A stretch of DNA of 64,000 nucleotides from Zoogloea sp. 1C4 (GCF_009469605.1 NZ_SSXU01000009.1:98588-162587); one strand, 5' to 3'. Shown: positions 17,273 to 25,894, numbered from the stretch's first letter. Notes: generated from the sequence alone by a model not told the origin. Program-made: numbers and translations.

Positions 17273-17652
17273 GCACGCACTTCGTCGGCGAGGGCAACAT
17301 CGGTTCTGCGCCGGACTACCGCGAATTTCCGAACGGCAACGACGAGCCGCGCCGGCTGCTGCGCCTGAACGTCTACTTCGACAACCCGATCCCGAAGAAG
17401 GACGGCGAGTACGAAGATCGCGGCGGCTTCTGGGCGCCCGTGGAGCTGTGGCACCGCGACGCCGAGCACTGGAAGACGCTGTACCAGAAAGGCATGCGGG
17501 TGCTGGTCGAGGGCCGCACCGTGCGCGACGAATGGGAGGACGCCGACGAGAACGAGCGCGTGACGTTCAAGGTCGAGGCGCGGCGCGTGGGCATCCTGCC
17601 GTACCGCATCGAGTCGGTGGCGCTCAGCGCCAAGCCCGCCGGCGGACAGTAA
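17269..17652 (+). CDS. ssb: ICE-type single-stranded DNA-binding protein
   Basis: A 127-residue OB-fold protein: GNIGSAPDYREF near the start, then LRLNVYFDNPIPKKDGEYEDRGGFW in parts, GMRVLVEGRTVRDEWED and VEARRVGILPYRIESV. It lacks the acidic C-terminal tip (DDDIPF) of chromosomal SSB and ends SAKPAGGQ, as do the short ICE SSBs. In ICEclc, SSB is made with InrR in transfer-competent cells and protects transferred single strands. It is the last gene of its operon. Confidence 0.85.
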   Translation: MSTHFVGEGNIGSAPDYREFPNGNDEPRRLLRLNVYFDNPIPKKDGEYEDRGGFWAPVELWHRDAEHWKTLYQKGMRVLVEGRTVRDEWEDADENERVTFKVEARRVGILPYRIESVALSAKPAGGQ

Positions 17653-17719
17653 TTCGCCCATCGCCGTTCCCCCGAGGGCGGCTGTAGCAACCGTCATACG
17701 CCCGCGATGCACCAGCGAG

Positions 17720-17736
17720 CTATCCCCAGGGGATAG
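17720..17736. promoter_or_regulatory. 17-bp palindrome CTATCCCCAGGGGATAG, copy 3
   Basis: The third identical copy. Here the dyad extends to 21 bp (17718-17738, AGC/GCT on the flanks). It is 67 bp after ssb and 210 bp before topB. About 300 bp of otherwise featureless DNA separates ssb and topB. Confidence 0.6.
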
Positions 17737-17946
17737 CTCCAAGGTCGTCCACGGAGTTCCAGCCGCCCTCCAGAAACGACGCTCTTGCTGTGCCAACTCC
17801 TGCGGTCTATGCGCACCGCTGCGGCAACGGACCGCCTGCCGATCACAAAGCGGTGTCTGCATCAATCGGCTTCCTTGCTGCCGGCATCTCCTGGCCCCGC
17901 CAAGCTGACGCCCATCCGATGAACCGCACATTTCCAAGGAGGCTTC

Positions 17947-19962
17947 ATGCGCGTGTTCCTGTGCGAGAAGCCCTCCCAGGGCAAGGACATCGCCCGTGTG
18001 CTGGGTGCCGTTCAACGCGGCAACGGCTGCTACAGCGGCGCGGGTGTCGTCGTGACCTGGTGCATCGGTCATCTGGTGGAGGCGGTTCCGCCCGAAGGCT
18101 ACGGCGAGCAATACAAGCGCTGGGCCATCGAGCAACTGCCCATTCTTCCTGAGCGTTGGCGTGTCGAGCCCAAGGCGGCGACCGCAGCGCAATTCAAGGT
18201 CGTGCAGCAGCTCGTCGCCAAGGCGGGCGAGCTGGTGATAGCGACCGACGCCGACCGCGAGGGCGAGATGATCGCCCGCGAGATCATCGACCTGTGCGGC
18301 TACCGCGGGCCGATTCAGCGCCTGTGGCTGTCGGCGCTCAACGATGCGTCGATCCGCAAGGCGCTGGGCGCGCTCAAACCGTCCGCCGAGACGCTGCCGC
18401 TGTATTTCTCCGCACTCGCCCGTTCGCGTGCCGACTGGCTGATCGGGATGAACCTGAGCCGCTTGTTCACCCTGCTGGGGCGCCAGGCCGGCTATACGGG
18501 CGTGCTGTCGGTGGGGCGCGTGCAGACGCCGACGCTGAAGTTGGTCGTGGATCGTGATCGCGAGATCGCGCGATTCGTCTCCATGCCGTATTGGGCCGTG
18601 GATGTGCTGCTATCCCATGCCGGCCAATCCTTCACCGCGAGCTGGATACCGCCCGAAGGCAGCACGGATGCAGCGGGTCGCTGCCTTCAGCAGCCGGTGG
18701 CGCAGCAGGCTGCGGATCGCATTCGCGCGGCACGCGATGCGCAGGTCGTGTCGGTGGACACCGAGCGCGTGCGCGAGGCACCGCCGCTGCCGTTCGACCT
18801 GGGCACGCTGCAGGAGGTGTGCTCCAAGCAGTTGGGCCTCGACGTGCAGGAGACGCTGGACATTGCCCAGGCGCTGTACGAGACACACAAGGCGACAACG
18901 TATCCGCGCTCGGATTCGGGCTACCTACCCGAGAGCATGCTGGCCGAGGTGCCGACCGTACTCGACAGCCTGGTCAAGACCGACCCCAGCCTGCGGCCGC
19001 TGATCGACCGCCTGGATCGCCAACAGCGCTCGGGTGCATGGAACGACGGCAAGGTGTCGGCTCACCACGGCATCATCCCGACGCTGGAGCCCGCCAACCT
19101 GTCGGCCATGAACGAGAAGGAACTGGCCGTCTACCGGCTGATCCGCGCCCATTACCTCGCGCAGTTCCTCCCGCACCATGAGTTCGACCGGACGGTAGCG
19201 CAGTTCTCGTGCGGCAGTCAGTCGCTGGCGGCCGTGGGCAAGCAGATCGCCGTCACCGGCTGGCGTGAGGTGCTGGCGACGCCGGGGCCGGACGATGCCG
19301 ATGGCGAGGATGCGCAGCGCAGCCAGGTGCTGCCCGCCCTGCATGCGGGCCTGTCCTGCCCGGTCGGAAAGGTGGATCTCAAGGCGCTGAAGACGCTGCC
19401 GCCCAAACCCTACACGCAGGGCGAGCTGATCAAGGCCATGAAGACCGTCGCCAAGTTCGTGACCGACCCGCGCCTGAAACAGAAGCTGCGAGATACCACC
19501 GGCATCGGCACCGAGGCGACACGCGCCAACATCATCAACGGTCTGATCGGTCGCGGCTACCTGGTCAAGAAAGGCCGCGCCGTCCGCGCTTCCGACGCGG
19601 CATTCACGCTCATCGACGCGGTGCCCTCGGCCATCGCCGACCCCGGCACCACGGCGGTGTGGGAGCAGGCGCTCGACATGATCGAGGCCGGCCAGATGGC
19701 GCTGGACACCTTCATCGAGAAGCAGTCCGTGTGGGTCGGCCAGCTCGTGCAGCAGTACCGCGGCGCAACGCTCTCGCTCAAGCTGCCGCCGGCGCCGGCC
19801 TGCCCGCAGTGCGGCGCACCGATGCAGCAGCGCACGGGCAAGAGCGGCGCGTTCTGGTCCTGCTCGCGCTACCCGGACTGCAAGGGCACGTTGCCGCTCG
19901 AGTCCCCGACGGGCCGGCGCAGCGCACCGCGCAAGCGGCGCGCTGCCTCCAAGGCGTCCTGA
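17947..19962 (+). CDS. topB: DNA topoisomerase III (type IA)
   Basis: A 671-residue type IA topoisomerase. The Toprim domain starts MRVFLCEKPSQGKDIA and carries the acidic motif DADREGE (101-107). The active-site tyrosine is Y319 in ATTYPRSDSGYLP, and the TGIGTEATRANII motif is present. A C-terminal topoisomerase zinc finger follows (CPQCGAPM...CSRYPDC) with a basic tail. Such enzymes decatenate and relax single-stranded regions and are standard in this ICE group, where they probably help replication or processing of transferred DNA. It stands as a single unit with copy 3 of the palindrome upstream. Confidence 0.95.
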   Translation: MRVFLCEKPSQGKDIARVLGAVQRGNGCYSGAGVVVTWCIGHLVEAVPPEGYGEQYKRWAIEQLPILPERWRVEPKAATAAQFKVVQQLVAKAGELVIATDADREGEMIAREIIDLCGYRGPIQRLWLSALNDASIRKALGALKPSAETLPLYFSALARSRADWLIGMNLSRLFTLLGRQAGYTGVLSVGRVQTPTLKLVVDRDREIARFVSMPYWAVDVLLSHAGQSFTASWIPPEGSTDAAGRCLQQPVAQQAADRIRAARDAQVVSVDTERVREAPPLPFDLGTLQEVCSKQLGLDVQETLDIAQALYETHKATTYPRSDSGYLPESMLAEVPTVLDSLVKTDPSLRPLIDRLDRQQRSGAWNDGKVSAHHGIIPTLEPANLSAMNEKELAVYRLIRAHYLAQFLPHHEFDRTVAQFSCGSQSLAAVGKQIAVTGWREVLATPGPDDADGEDAQRSQVLPALHAGLSCPVGKVDLKALKTLPPKPYTQGELIKAMKTVAKFVTDPRLKQKLRDTTGIGTEATRANIINGLIGRGYLVKKGRAVRASDAAFTLIDAVPSAIADPGTTAVWEQALDMIEAGQMALDTFIEKQSVWVGQLVQQYRGATLSLKLPPAPACPQCGAPMQQRTGKSGAFWSCSRYPDCKGTLPLESPTGRRSAPRKRRAASKAS

Positions 19963-20743
19963 TCCTCGCTTCCCCCTGCCGCGCCGGCCCTTCACTGGCG
20001 GCGAGGCAAACGTCCCGCACCGCGCGGGACTCCAAAGCGCGCGTCTCCTTCTGCAACGGTGTGCGCGCCCCGTCTGCCCACCATCGGGCGACGGGGCGAG
20101 AAGGTCATTGCTCCACGAATCGCGCCCGCCGCCATTCCCTTGATCGGTGTGCCTTGCCTCGGCCACGAGGGGCTTCCTGACGCCTTGCCGCCGCGCGAGC
20201 CGTGAGGAGGCCCCTTGGGCCGAGGGTATTCCGTGCCGGTGCCCGCCGGCGGAACAACGGGCTCCCTTTGTGTGTGGATGCACGCCAGAGGTTTCCGGCC
20301 CCAGCCACGAAACGGGCCGGGTGCGATTGCTGACGCAGCGAACGGCTTTGACGACGGCCTGCGCTGACGCAGCCCACAGGTGGTTTTCCTTCCTCTCCAG
20401 CCGAAGGCCCGCGTGGCCTTCGGCGCCCTGGTCCTTGCCTTGTCCCGTGACGCGGGCCTGCCCTAAAGCGGGCCGTCCGCGATTCGGTTTTCCCTGCGAC
20501 GGCAGCCATGCTTCGCGCCCATCCTCACGCCATGCGTTGCTGAAAGTCGTCAGCGGCATGCCCTGGCAGTCTCGGTCTTCAAGACTGCAACGCGGTTCGC
20601 CGCGTCGACCGATCCAGTCCGCTTCGCATCGCCCACCGCGGACGCTCGCCGGCCTGGCGACGATGCACTTTTCTCAACCACCCGAGGGGAACCCCATCCC
20701 CTGCGGGATGCGTGCTCCCCGCCCCACCACCAAGGAGCACGGC
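19963..20743. other. 780-bp gap after topB containing a structured element but no supported gene
   Basis: Frames here are shadows without starts. The only structured part I see is the three-hairpin element at 20539-20605. A short GC-rich dyad near 20690-20715 (CCCATCCC...GGGATG) precedes the next gene. Confidence 0.5.
20539..20605 (+). ncRNA. Three-hairpin intergenic element, copy 1
   Basis: H1 pairs GCTGA with TCAGC (20539-20554), H2 pairs GCAGTCT with AGACTGC (20566-20588), and H3 is ACGCGG-TTCG-CCGCGT (20590-20605). A conserved CATGCCC lies between H1 and H2. It is 138 bp before the 78-residue gene. Two further copies with the same spacing and compensating base changes occur at 22485 and 24005, which supports a folded RNA or single-stranded DNA. 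The family is not identified. Confidence 0.65.
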
Positions 20744-20980
20744 ATGTCTGAACCTTCCGCATCTTCCTCTGCAACCGCAGTGCGCAGTGGTGCGCTGGCG
20801 CTGGCCTGGACCGGCAAGCGTCTGCCGCTACAGGTGCTGCGCAGCGCGGCCGGTCACTACATCGGCACGCAAGACGACGAAGGCCCGGTATCGCGGGAGT
20901 CCGTCGAGTATTTCCCGACCCACCTCGCAGCACAGCGCGCCCTGGATACCCATGCCTGGACACAGCGCGCTCACCCCTGA
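20744..20980 (+). CDS. Small ICE hypothetical protein
   Basis: A 78-residue protein starting MSEPSASSSATAVRSGALALAW, with a conserved-looking core LPLQVLRSAAGHYIGT and EGPVSRESVEYFPTHLAAQRALD. This core resembles small proteins often seen after topB in PFGI-1-class ICEs, which carry no named domain. AAGGAG lies before the ATG. It is 25 bp from the next gene, so the two may be cotranscribed. Confidence 0.65.
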   Translation: MSEPSASSSATAVRSGALALAWTGKRLPLQVLRSAAGHYIGTQDDEGPVSRESVEYFPTHLAAQRALDTHAWTQRAHP

Positions 20981-21005
20981 TTCCCACCCTTCAAGGAGTT
21001 CTCTC

Positions 21006-21398
21006 ATGAATCTGTCTTTACCCGAAGACGTGCTCGATCAGATGGCGCTGGAACAGGCGCACTTCGACGCTGCACCGCAGGCCTTCTTCGAGGCCTGGAA
21101 GCGCGGCGCGCAGATCGCCGGCCACGAGTGGTTCGGCGACGGCACACGCGAAGGTCTGCAGCGTGCCACCACCAAGTGGGACCTGCGGCCCAACATGCTG
21201 ATGCTCAACGACGCCCTGGGCGTGCTGAGCAGCGGTCAACGCATGTTCCTGTCCGCGATGGTGAGCTTCTACAACTCCCGCGAGGGCGGCGCGATGCTCA
21301 AGCGTTGCGGCTTCGAGGGGCTGTCCGACTTCGGCGGCCTCGATCTGGAACGGCGCCAGGTCATCGCTGACCTCACGCTGCACTACAACGGCTGGTGA
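21006..21398 (+). CDS. ICE hypothetical protein
   Basis: A 130-residue, largely helical soluble protein starting MNLSLPEDVLDQMALEQAHFD. Distinct features are ATTKWDLRPNMLMLNDALGVLSSGQRMFLSAMVSFYN in parts and a C-terminal LDLERRQVIADLTLHYNGW. I know no function. AAGGAG precedes the start. A 250-bp gap with a GGGGTTCAATCCCCGGCAGGGGATT dyad-rich stretch (near 21594-21618) separates it from the next gene. Confidence 0.7.
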   Translation: MNLSLPEDVLDQMALEQAHFDAAPQAFFEAWKRGAQIAGHEWFGDGTREGLQRATTKWDLRPNMLMLNDALGVLSSGQRMFLSAMVSFYNSREGGAMLKRCGFEGLSDFGGLDLERRQVIADLTLHYNGW

Positions 21399-21648
21399 GC
21401 CGCGCCTGGCAACCCACCGTCCTTTCATCCCACCCCACGAGGGACATGCGTCCCCGTTCGGGGCCATGTCCCTCCTTCCTTTCGCAGGAGCGGCCATGTT
21501 CCGAATCAGCATCTTCCACTGACCTGCACCGCCCGCCACCAGGGCGGCCCGACACCGCTGCCGGCTGACCGGCTGCCACTTCATCCGCCCGCTGGGGTTC
21601 AATCCCCGGCAGGGGATTGCCTCGGCCATCCTCTGCTGGAGGAATCCC

Positions 21649-22365
21649 ATGTCCCATTCCAACAACCCCTTCGTCCGCGGCTACGATGGCCTGTCCGTGC
21701 AACGGCTGCTCGCCATTTCCTACGACGACGACTGCCCGCTGAGCTATCTGCCGCTGCACGTCTCGCAGTCGCACCTGCCGGACAGCCAGGTCGAGCGCCA
21801 TGCCTGCGTCTTCTGCGACGACTTCGCGCTGATCACGGAAGGCCAGAACGTGCCGCCCGAGCTGGACGCGCAGTGCCCCAGCCACGGCATCGCCCGAAAC
21901 CTCGTCTACGCCGTCATGGCCGAAGAAGCCGGCCAGCCGCTGCACGTCGGCGATACCTACTCCGAGGAAGCCGCGCGCGAGGTGGTACGCCGCCTGCGCT
22001 TCGAGACCGGGTTCTACAGCCGTGCTTGGGAAATCAGTTCGGCGCACATCACCGAGGAGGCCGGCCGCTTCCTCGCCGAACTGGCGGACATCGCCACGCC
22101 GGGCGGTTTTTTGTTCGTGGCCTTCCGCATTCCCTACAGCCCGGCGGTCGGCGTGAAGCTGATCGCCACGCCCTGGACGGATGCGAACCTGCAGCATGTC
22201 GAGGGCATCACCGCCGAAGAGCTGCGGCAGGAGCACCGGGCCAAGGGCGTGCCGGAGTCCCTCGTGGAAGTGTTGCACCTGGCTGCGCTCGCTGACGTTC
22301 GCATGTTGGTGTTCGATGCCGACGCGCCCGTGCTGGACGGGCTGACGCTCTACGACGACGAGTAA
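21649..22365 (+). CDS. DUF5983-like ICE protein
   Basis: A 238-residue protein. The core RLLAISYDDDCPLSYLPLHVSQSHLP and the end SLVEVLHLAALADVRMLVFDADAPVLDGLTLYDDE, seen in pieces, fit the DUF5983 proteins encoded on ICEs of this type. It is acidic and soluble, with no signal peptide. A role is not known. The gene is followed 15 bp later by a good intrinsic terminator, so it closes a transcription unit. Confidence 0.65.
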   Translation: MSHSNNPFVRGYDGLSVQRLLAISYDDDCPLSYLPLHVSQSHLPDSQVERHACVFCDDFALITEGQNVPPELDAQCPSHGIARNLVYAVMAEEAGQPLHVGDTYSEEAAREVVRRLRFETGFYSRAWEISSAHITEEAGRFLAELADIATPGGFLFVAFRIPYSPAVGVKLIATPWTDANLQHVEGITAEELRQEHRAKGVPESLVEVLHLAALADVRMLVFDADAPVLDGLTLYDDE

Positions 22366-22379
22366 CCCGCAACCCATTC

Positions 22380-22407
22380 GAGCCCCCACGTCGGGGCTCT
22401 TCTTTTT
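22380..22407 (+). terminator. Intrinsic terminator after the DUF5983-like gene
   Basis: The stem GAGCCCC / GGGGCTC with a CACGTC loop is followed by TTCTTTTTC. It starts 15 bp after the stop codon. Confidence 0.8.
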
Positions 22408-22484
22408 CGCGGAACGCGGTGCCGGCGCATTGCCGATTCCCAACGGACGGCCGCCGCCATGTGCCGCACGCTGGCCGCATGTTC

Positions 22485-22550
22485 GCTGGCGTTGCCGGCA
22501 GCATGCCCAGGCAGTCGAGACCTTCGAGACTGCGGCGCGGTTCGCCGTGC
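22485..22550 (+). ncRNA. Three-hairpin intergenic element, copy 2
   Basis: H1 pairs GCTGGC with GCCGGC (22485-22499), H2 pairs GCAGTC with GACTGC (22511-22533) and H3 is GCGCGG-TTCG-CCGTGC (22535-22550, one G-U pair). The linker again reads CATGCCC. Against copy 1, H1 and H3 differ at paired positions and keep pairing. It is 105 bp before the next gene and about 80 bp after the terminator. Confidence 0.65.
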
Positions 22551-22655
22551 TGGTCGTTTCTTTCGCCGGACGCATACCGCGTCCATCCACCTCACCCTCA
22601 AGGGACCGCCTCCCTTGCGGGCGGGAGTCCCTTGGTTGCCACAAGGAGTCTCCCC

Positions 22656-23453
22656 ATGGATACCCAAGCCATCCGCGCACAGATGCCGACGCTCGTTGTC
22701 GGTCATGTGCCTTCCAACGTCCGTTCGTTCAAGTTCAACATCTTCAACGGCCAGCCCAAGGTTTCGACGCTGGGCTTTCACATCGACCCGAAGCCTTTCG
22801 AGGGCAAGGTCATCGCCACCACCGACGAGGCCATCGTCGTCAAGACGGGACGAGCCGAGTTCGCGGTGCTCGATCGAACGCTCGTGACCGAGGTGCCCGA
22901 CGAGGGCGCCAAGGTGCAGGTCGAACCCTATGTCAGACGCCGCTTCGACGGTCAGCGGGCGGACACGCCCGAGGAGCAGACCGAGTTCACCGCCGACGGC
23001 CAGCCCTACACGGTGAAGCGGTTCGTGCTCGGGTCCGCACCGGCGAAGCTGCCGATCCCCGAGCCCCGCTGCCCCGAGCTGCAGGAACTGATCGACCAAC
23101 TGGAGCAGTTGCCCGCTCCCGACGGCTTCCGTCGCATCACCCACATGCTGGTGGATGCCGGTGCGCGGGACATCACCTGGGTCGATCCGCTGCCCGCCGA
23201 CATCATCCGCACGCCGCCGGCCATCGGCTTCACCGTCGCCACGATGAAGTTCCAGGGTCGCGTCACCGTGCTGTATGAGCGTGGCCCCGACCTCTACGCG
23301 GTGGAGCTGCACCGCGACGGAGAGCTGATCGAACGGGTCGATGAGGTGTTCTTCGACACCCTCGGCGAGACGCTGGAACGGCTGTTCGACGACGGGAGCT
23401 GGAGACGCATCCGCGTGCAGTGCCTGTCGGGTCGCAAGGCTGTCCGGCACTGA
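22656..23453 (+). CDS. ICE hypothetical protein, about 265 residues
   Basis: A 265-residue soluble protein starting MDTQAIRAQMPTLVVGHVP. It contains beta-rich stretches (FKFNIFNGQPKVSTLGFHI, FEGKVIATTDEAIVVKTG) and a C-terminal module with FRRITHMLVDAGARDITWVDP. The second half repeats a pattern of short beta strands around LYERGPDLYAVELHR. I do not recognise a named domain and see no nucleotide-binding motif. ACAAGGAG precedes the ATG. It lies downstream of the second three-hairpin element. Confidence 0.7.
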   Translation: MDTQAIRAQMPTLVVGHVPSNVRSFKFNIFNGQPKVSTLGFHIDPKPFEGKVIATTDEAIVVKTGRAEFAVLDRTLVTEVPDEGAKVQVEPYVRRRFDGQRADTPEEQTEFTADGQPYTVKRFVLGSAPAKLPIPEPRCPELQELIDQLEQLPAPDGFRRITHMLVDAGARDITWVDPLPADIIRTPPAIGFTVATMKFQGRVTVLYERGPDLYAVELHRDGELIERVDEVFFDTLGETLERLFDDGSWRRIRVQCLSGRKAVRH

Positions 23454-23519
23454 CCTCCCAGCAGCTTCCCGCCCTCGCGGCGGGAAGCCTCTCTTCCTGC
23501 CTCCCTGGAGATCACACCC

Positions 23520-23885
23520 ATGACTGTTCGATTCAAAGGCACGGAGCTGCGGCCCGTGCTCGCCGAAGCGGTGGCGAATCAATGCCACGTCATCCTGGTC
23601 AAGGATCAGGGCGTGTACTTCCTGGCCGAGCGCGGCGAGCGCCGGCCCGATGGTCGCCAGAAGACCATCGCCTACGCCGCCGGCTGCAACCCGGATGTCG
23701 ATGCCTTCGACTATTGGTGGGAGCTGGCGCGCGCCGAGTTCGGCGGCGATGACTTTGGCGAGTTCTTCGATCCGCAGGAGGGCGTGTTTGCGCGCATCCT
23801 GCACAGCGAGGACGACCTCGACGTGTCCGCCACCGCGACACACCTGTCGCTGCAGGCGGCTCCTTCCACGCCCAGCGGTAACTGA
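23520..23885 (+). CDS. DUF3085 ICE protein
   Basis: A 121-residue protein. TVRFKGTELRPVLAEAVANQCHVILVKDQGVYFLAERGER in parts is the DUF3085 signature (an R-x-x-L-x-x-A motif followed by GVY-L). The C-terminal part, FDYWWELARAEFGGDDFGEFF, is acidic. The family is largely confined to conjugative elements and has no known role. The gene is 66 bp after the 265-residue gene and is closed by a terminator 12 bp after its stop. Confidence 0.75.
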   Translation: MTVRFKGTELRPVLAEAVANQCHVILVKDQGVYFLAERGERRPDGRQKTIAYAAGCNPDVDAFDYWWELARAEFGGDDFGEFFDPQEGVFARILHSEDDLDVSATATHLSLQAAPSTPSGN

Positions 23886-23897
23886 CCGCCCATCCCT

Positions 23898-23925
23898 GGC
23901 CCCCGCTCAGGGGGCCTATTTCTTC
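23898..23925 (+). terminator. Intrinsic terminator after the DUF3085 gene
   Basis: The stem GGCCCCC / GGGGGCC (loop GCTCA) is followed by TATTTCTTCC. Confidence 0.75.
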
Positions 23926-24004
23926 CCGGCAATGCGGACAGCCGCGAGTGCCGATTGCCGCTCGCCTGCGCGCCGTCCCGGCGCCACGCTTCCGGCCATG
24001 TTCC

Positions 24005-24074
24005 GCTGACGTCCGTCAGCGACATGCCCAGGCAGCCACGATCTTCAAGGCTGCGACGCGGTTCCGACCGCGTC
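24005..24074 (+). ncRNA. Three-hairpin intergenic element, copy 3
   Basis: H1 pairs GCTGAC with GTCAGC (24005-24020), H2 pairs GCAGCC with GGCTGC (24032-24054) and H3 is GACGCGGT-TCCG-ACCGCGTC (24055-24074). In H2 a T-A pair of the other copies has become C-G on both sides, a compensating change. H1-to-H2 spacing (27 bp) and H2 length (23 bp) match copy 1. It is 155 bp before the DUF3577 gene. Confidence 0.7.
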
Positions 24075-24229
24075 GATCACCCCAGTTCGCACCGGCATCC
24101 ATGCGCGAACGGCCATCGGTTCTCGATGGCGATGCCACCAAGCTGTTCCATCAACCCACGCGGGGGTTCCACACCTTCCCCGCCTTGGGTCGGGTGTGTC
24201 TCCGCCTCATTGTTCCCAGGAGATTCACC

Positions 24230-24772
24230 ATGACCACTTCCACCGAGAAGTCCTACTTCGATCTGCACATCACCGGCCTCGGGTATCTCAATCGCATCCG
24301 CGAAGTGAAGCCCAAGAAAGGCGATGCGTTCCTGGCCTGCGACATCGCGGCCCTGAACGGTCCCAGCGATGACGTCTCGTATGTGCGTTTCGACACGCGC
24401 GTATCGGGATCGGAAGCGCAGCACCTGGTGCGCCGCTGCATTCAGGCGGTCGACGCCGAGAAGAAGGTGATGATCGGGTTCCGCCTGGGCGACCTGTGGA
24501 CCGACACCTTCACCTACTCCAAGGGCAAGCGTGCCGGCGAGCAGGGGGTGAGCCTCAAGGCCCGCCTGCTGTTCGTCAGTTGGATCAAGGTCGACGGCCA
24601 GCTCGTCTACAAGGCCGAACCCAAGCCGACCGAGACCGACGAGCGGGACCCGGAAGTCCCTGTGACGTCCGACGCTCAGCAAGCCTCGGCACCGGAGCCT
24701 TCCAAGCCCGTCGCCGATGCTGCCGACGACGCTGCCGATGCCCCCGCATTGGCCGTTGCCGAGTCGTTCTGA
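24230..24772 (+). CDS. DUF3577 (STY4534-type) ICE protein
   Basis: A 180-residue protein. The DUF3577 core is clear: YFDLHITGLGYLNRIREVKPKKGDAFLACDIAALNG in parts, then VRFDTRVSGSEA and RLLFVSWIKVDGQLVYK. The pattern of short strands recalls OB-fold proteins, and the family is annotated as an ICE replication or SSB-like partner; this is not proven. The last ~45 residues are acidic and disordered, rich in Pro, Ala and Asp. Its leader carries copy 3 of the three-hairpin element and a terminator follows 5 bp after the stop. Confidence 0.8.
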   Translation: MTTSTEKSYFDLHITGLGYLNRIREVKPKKGDAFLACDIAALNGPSDDVSYVRFDTRVSGSEAQHLVRRCIQAVDAEKKVMIGFRLGDLWTDTFTYSKGKRAGEQGVSLKARLLFVSWIKVDGQLVYKAEPKPTETDERDPEVPVTSDAQQASAPEPSKPVADAADDAADAPALAVAESF

Positions 24773-24777
24773 TCCGC

Positions 24778-24810
24778 AAGGCCCCATCCCCGGGGCCTTG
24801 TCCTCTCTTC
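24778..24810 (+). terminator. Intrinsic terminator between DUF3577 and DUF3275 genes
   Basis: The perfect 8-bp stem AAGGCCCC / GGGGCCTT with a 6-base loop is followed by a pyrimidine tract. It lies only 18 bp before the ATG of the next gene, so it could also act as an attenuator. Confidence 0.65.
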
Positions 24811-24827
24811 GTCCGCAGGAGACCTTC

Positions 24828-25439
24828 ATGATCACCATCCCCGGCCAACTGGCCATCAAGACCATCCACGGCAGGAACGGCGACTTCAACGTCGGCCGCC
24901 TGGCGACCTCGATCGGCGAGTTCGTCGTGAAGAACGCCGAACTCGATCAGTACCGCGAGGGCAAGTACGACGGTGATTTCGTCATCGTCGAGATTCGCCC
25001 CTCCACGTACAACGCCAACGGCCGCATGGTCATCGAGATCCGCGCCCATCTGGGCGGGATGACGCTGTCCAACATCGACGCCCTGAGCCGCGACGAAGCC
25101 CGCCGGCTGAGTCCGCAGGAAGTCGATCCAATCGACGAGGAAGCGCAGGCGCCCGCGCCGGCATCGCCCCCGGCCAAGCCGAAGGCGAAGCCGCGCAGTC
25201 CGCGCGATCCCCTGGTCGATACCACGCCGTTTGGCAGCGAACCGGCTCCCGTGTCCGCTGCGGCCTCGGCCGAGGCAGACGACGCGGCGCTGTTCGGTGC
25301 CTTGTGGCCCCTGGGCGAGACCGTGAAGCTCGATGCGACCGTGGATCGTCGTGTGCTGCGTCAGCAGCGCGACCGTCTCGACAAGCTCGGCTACGAGTTC
25401 GCTCCGTTGTCCCAGGACTGGCACCTCAAAGCTGCCTGA
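24828..25439 (+). CDS. DUF3275 ICE protein
   Basis: A 203-residue protein of DUF3275. The N-terminal domain reads ITIPGQLAIKTIHGRNGDFNVGRLATSIGEFVVKN in parts, with DFVIVEIRPSTYNANGR. A Pro/Ala/Lys-rich linker (about 110-150) follows, and then a short C-terminal helical domain (VDRRVLRQQRDRLDKLGYEF). This architecture, two small domains and a linker, is usual in the family. Function is unknown. The start is 18 bp past the hairpin described above, with CAGGAG as ribosome site. Confidence 0.8.
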   Translation: MITIPGQLAIKTIHGRNGDFNVGRLATSIGEFVVKNAELDQYREGKYDGDFVIVEIRPSTYNANGRMVIEIRAHLGGMTLSNIDALSRDEARRLSPQEVDPIDEEAQAPAPASPPAKPKAKPRSPRDPLVDTTPFGSEPAPVSAAASAEADDAALFGALWPLGETVKLDATVDRRVLRQQRDRLDKLGYEFAPLSQDWHLKAA

Positions 25440-25528
25440 TCCATCCGCCGCCTTGCGCGGCATTCCGCCACCCGCCGGGGTTCTCCCCCGACGGGGAGGG
25501 CTCCGGCCATTTCTTCAAGGAGACCTTC

Positions 25529-25894
25529 ATGGGCTGGACCTTCGTTCGTCAGACGCGCGATCAGTTGATCCGCGAGCTGATCGCTCCGCAGGCGTCCGAA
25601 CGCGCTTGCTGCGAAGTCATCGACCACACGCTGGACGGCGACGTTCTGTGGACCGTGGTTCGCGTCACCGCCAAGCAAGCGGGCGTCATGGGCCTCGCGG
25701 CCGGTGAGTCCGTCTGCTACATCGGCTGCCATCTGCTGGAAAGCTCGGGCGGCGATTGGGGCTACAAGTCCCTCGATGAGTCCGTGCATCCGTACTACTA
25801 CTCGTGCCCGCTGCGCTATCTCGACATGGCGCCGGTGCAAAGCCCCGAGTGGCGCGAGCGGGTTCACCGCTTCCACGCGGGCCGCGCTGTCTAG
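25529..25894 (+). CDS. DUF6927-like ICE protein
   Basis: A 121-residue protein starting MGWTFVRQTRDQLIRELIAP. The region continues VRVTAKQAGVMGLAAGESVCYIGCHLLES and GGDWGYKSLDESVHPYYYSCPLRYLDMAP in parts. The MGWT start and the CPLRYLD motif fit the small DUF6927-type proteins of mobile elements. The role is unknown. AAGGAG precedes the ATG; a CCGGGG/CCCCGG dyad stands about 30 bp upstream. Confidence 0.65.
   Translation: MGWTFVRQTRDQLIRELIAPQASERACCEVIDHTLDGDVLWTVVRVTAKQAGVMGLAAGESVCYIGCHLLESSGGDWGYKSLDESVHPYYYSCPLRYLDMAPVQSPEWRERVHRFHAGRAV

Noticed and set aside
18925..20559. A long minus-strand frame opposite topB
   Set aside because: It is an antisense shadow of the GC-rich topB gene; its sequence is low-complexity and has no domain.
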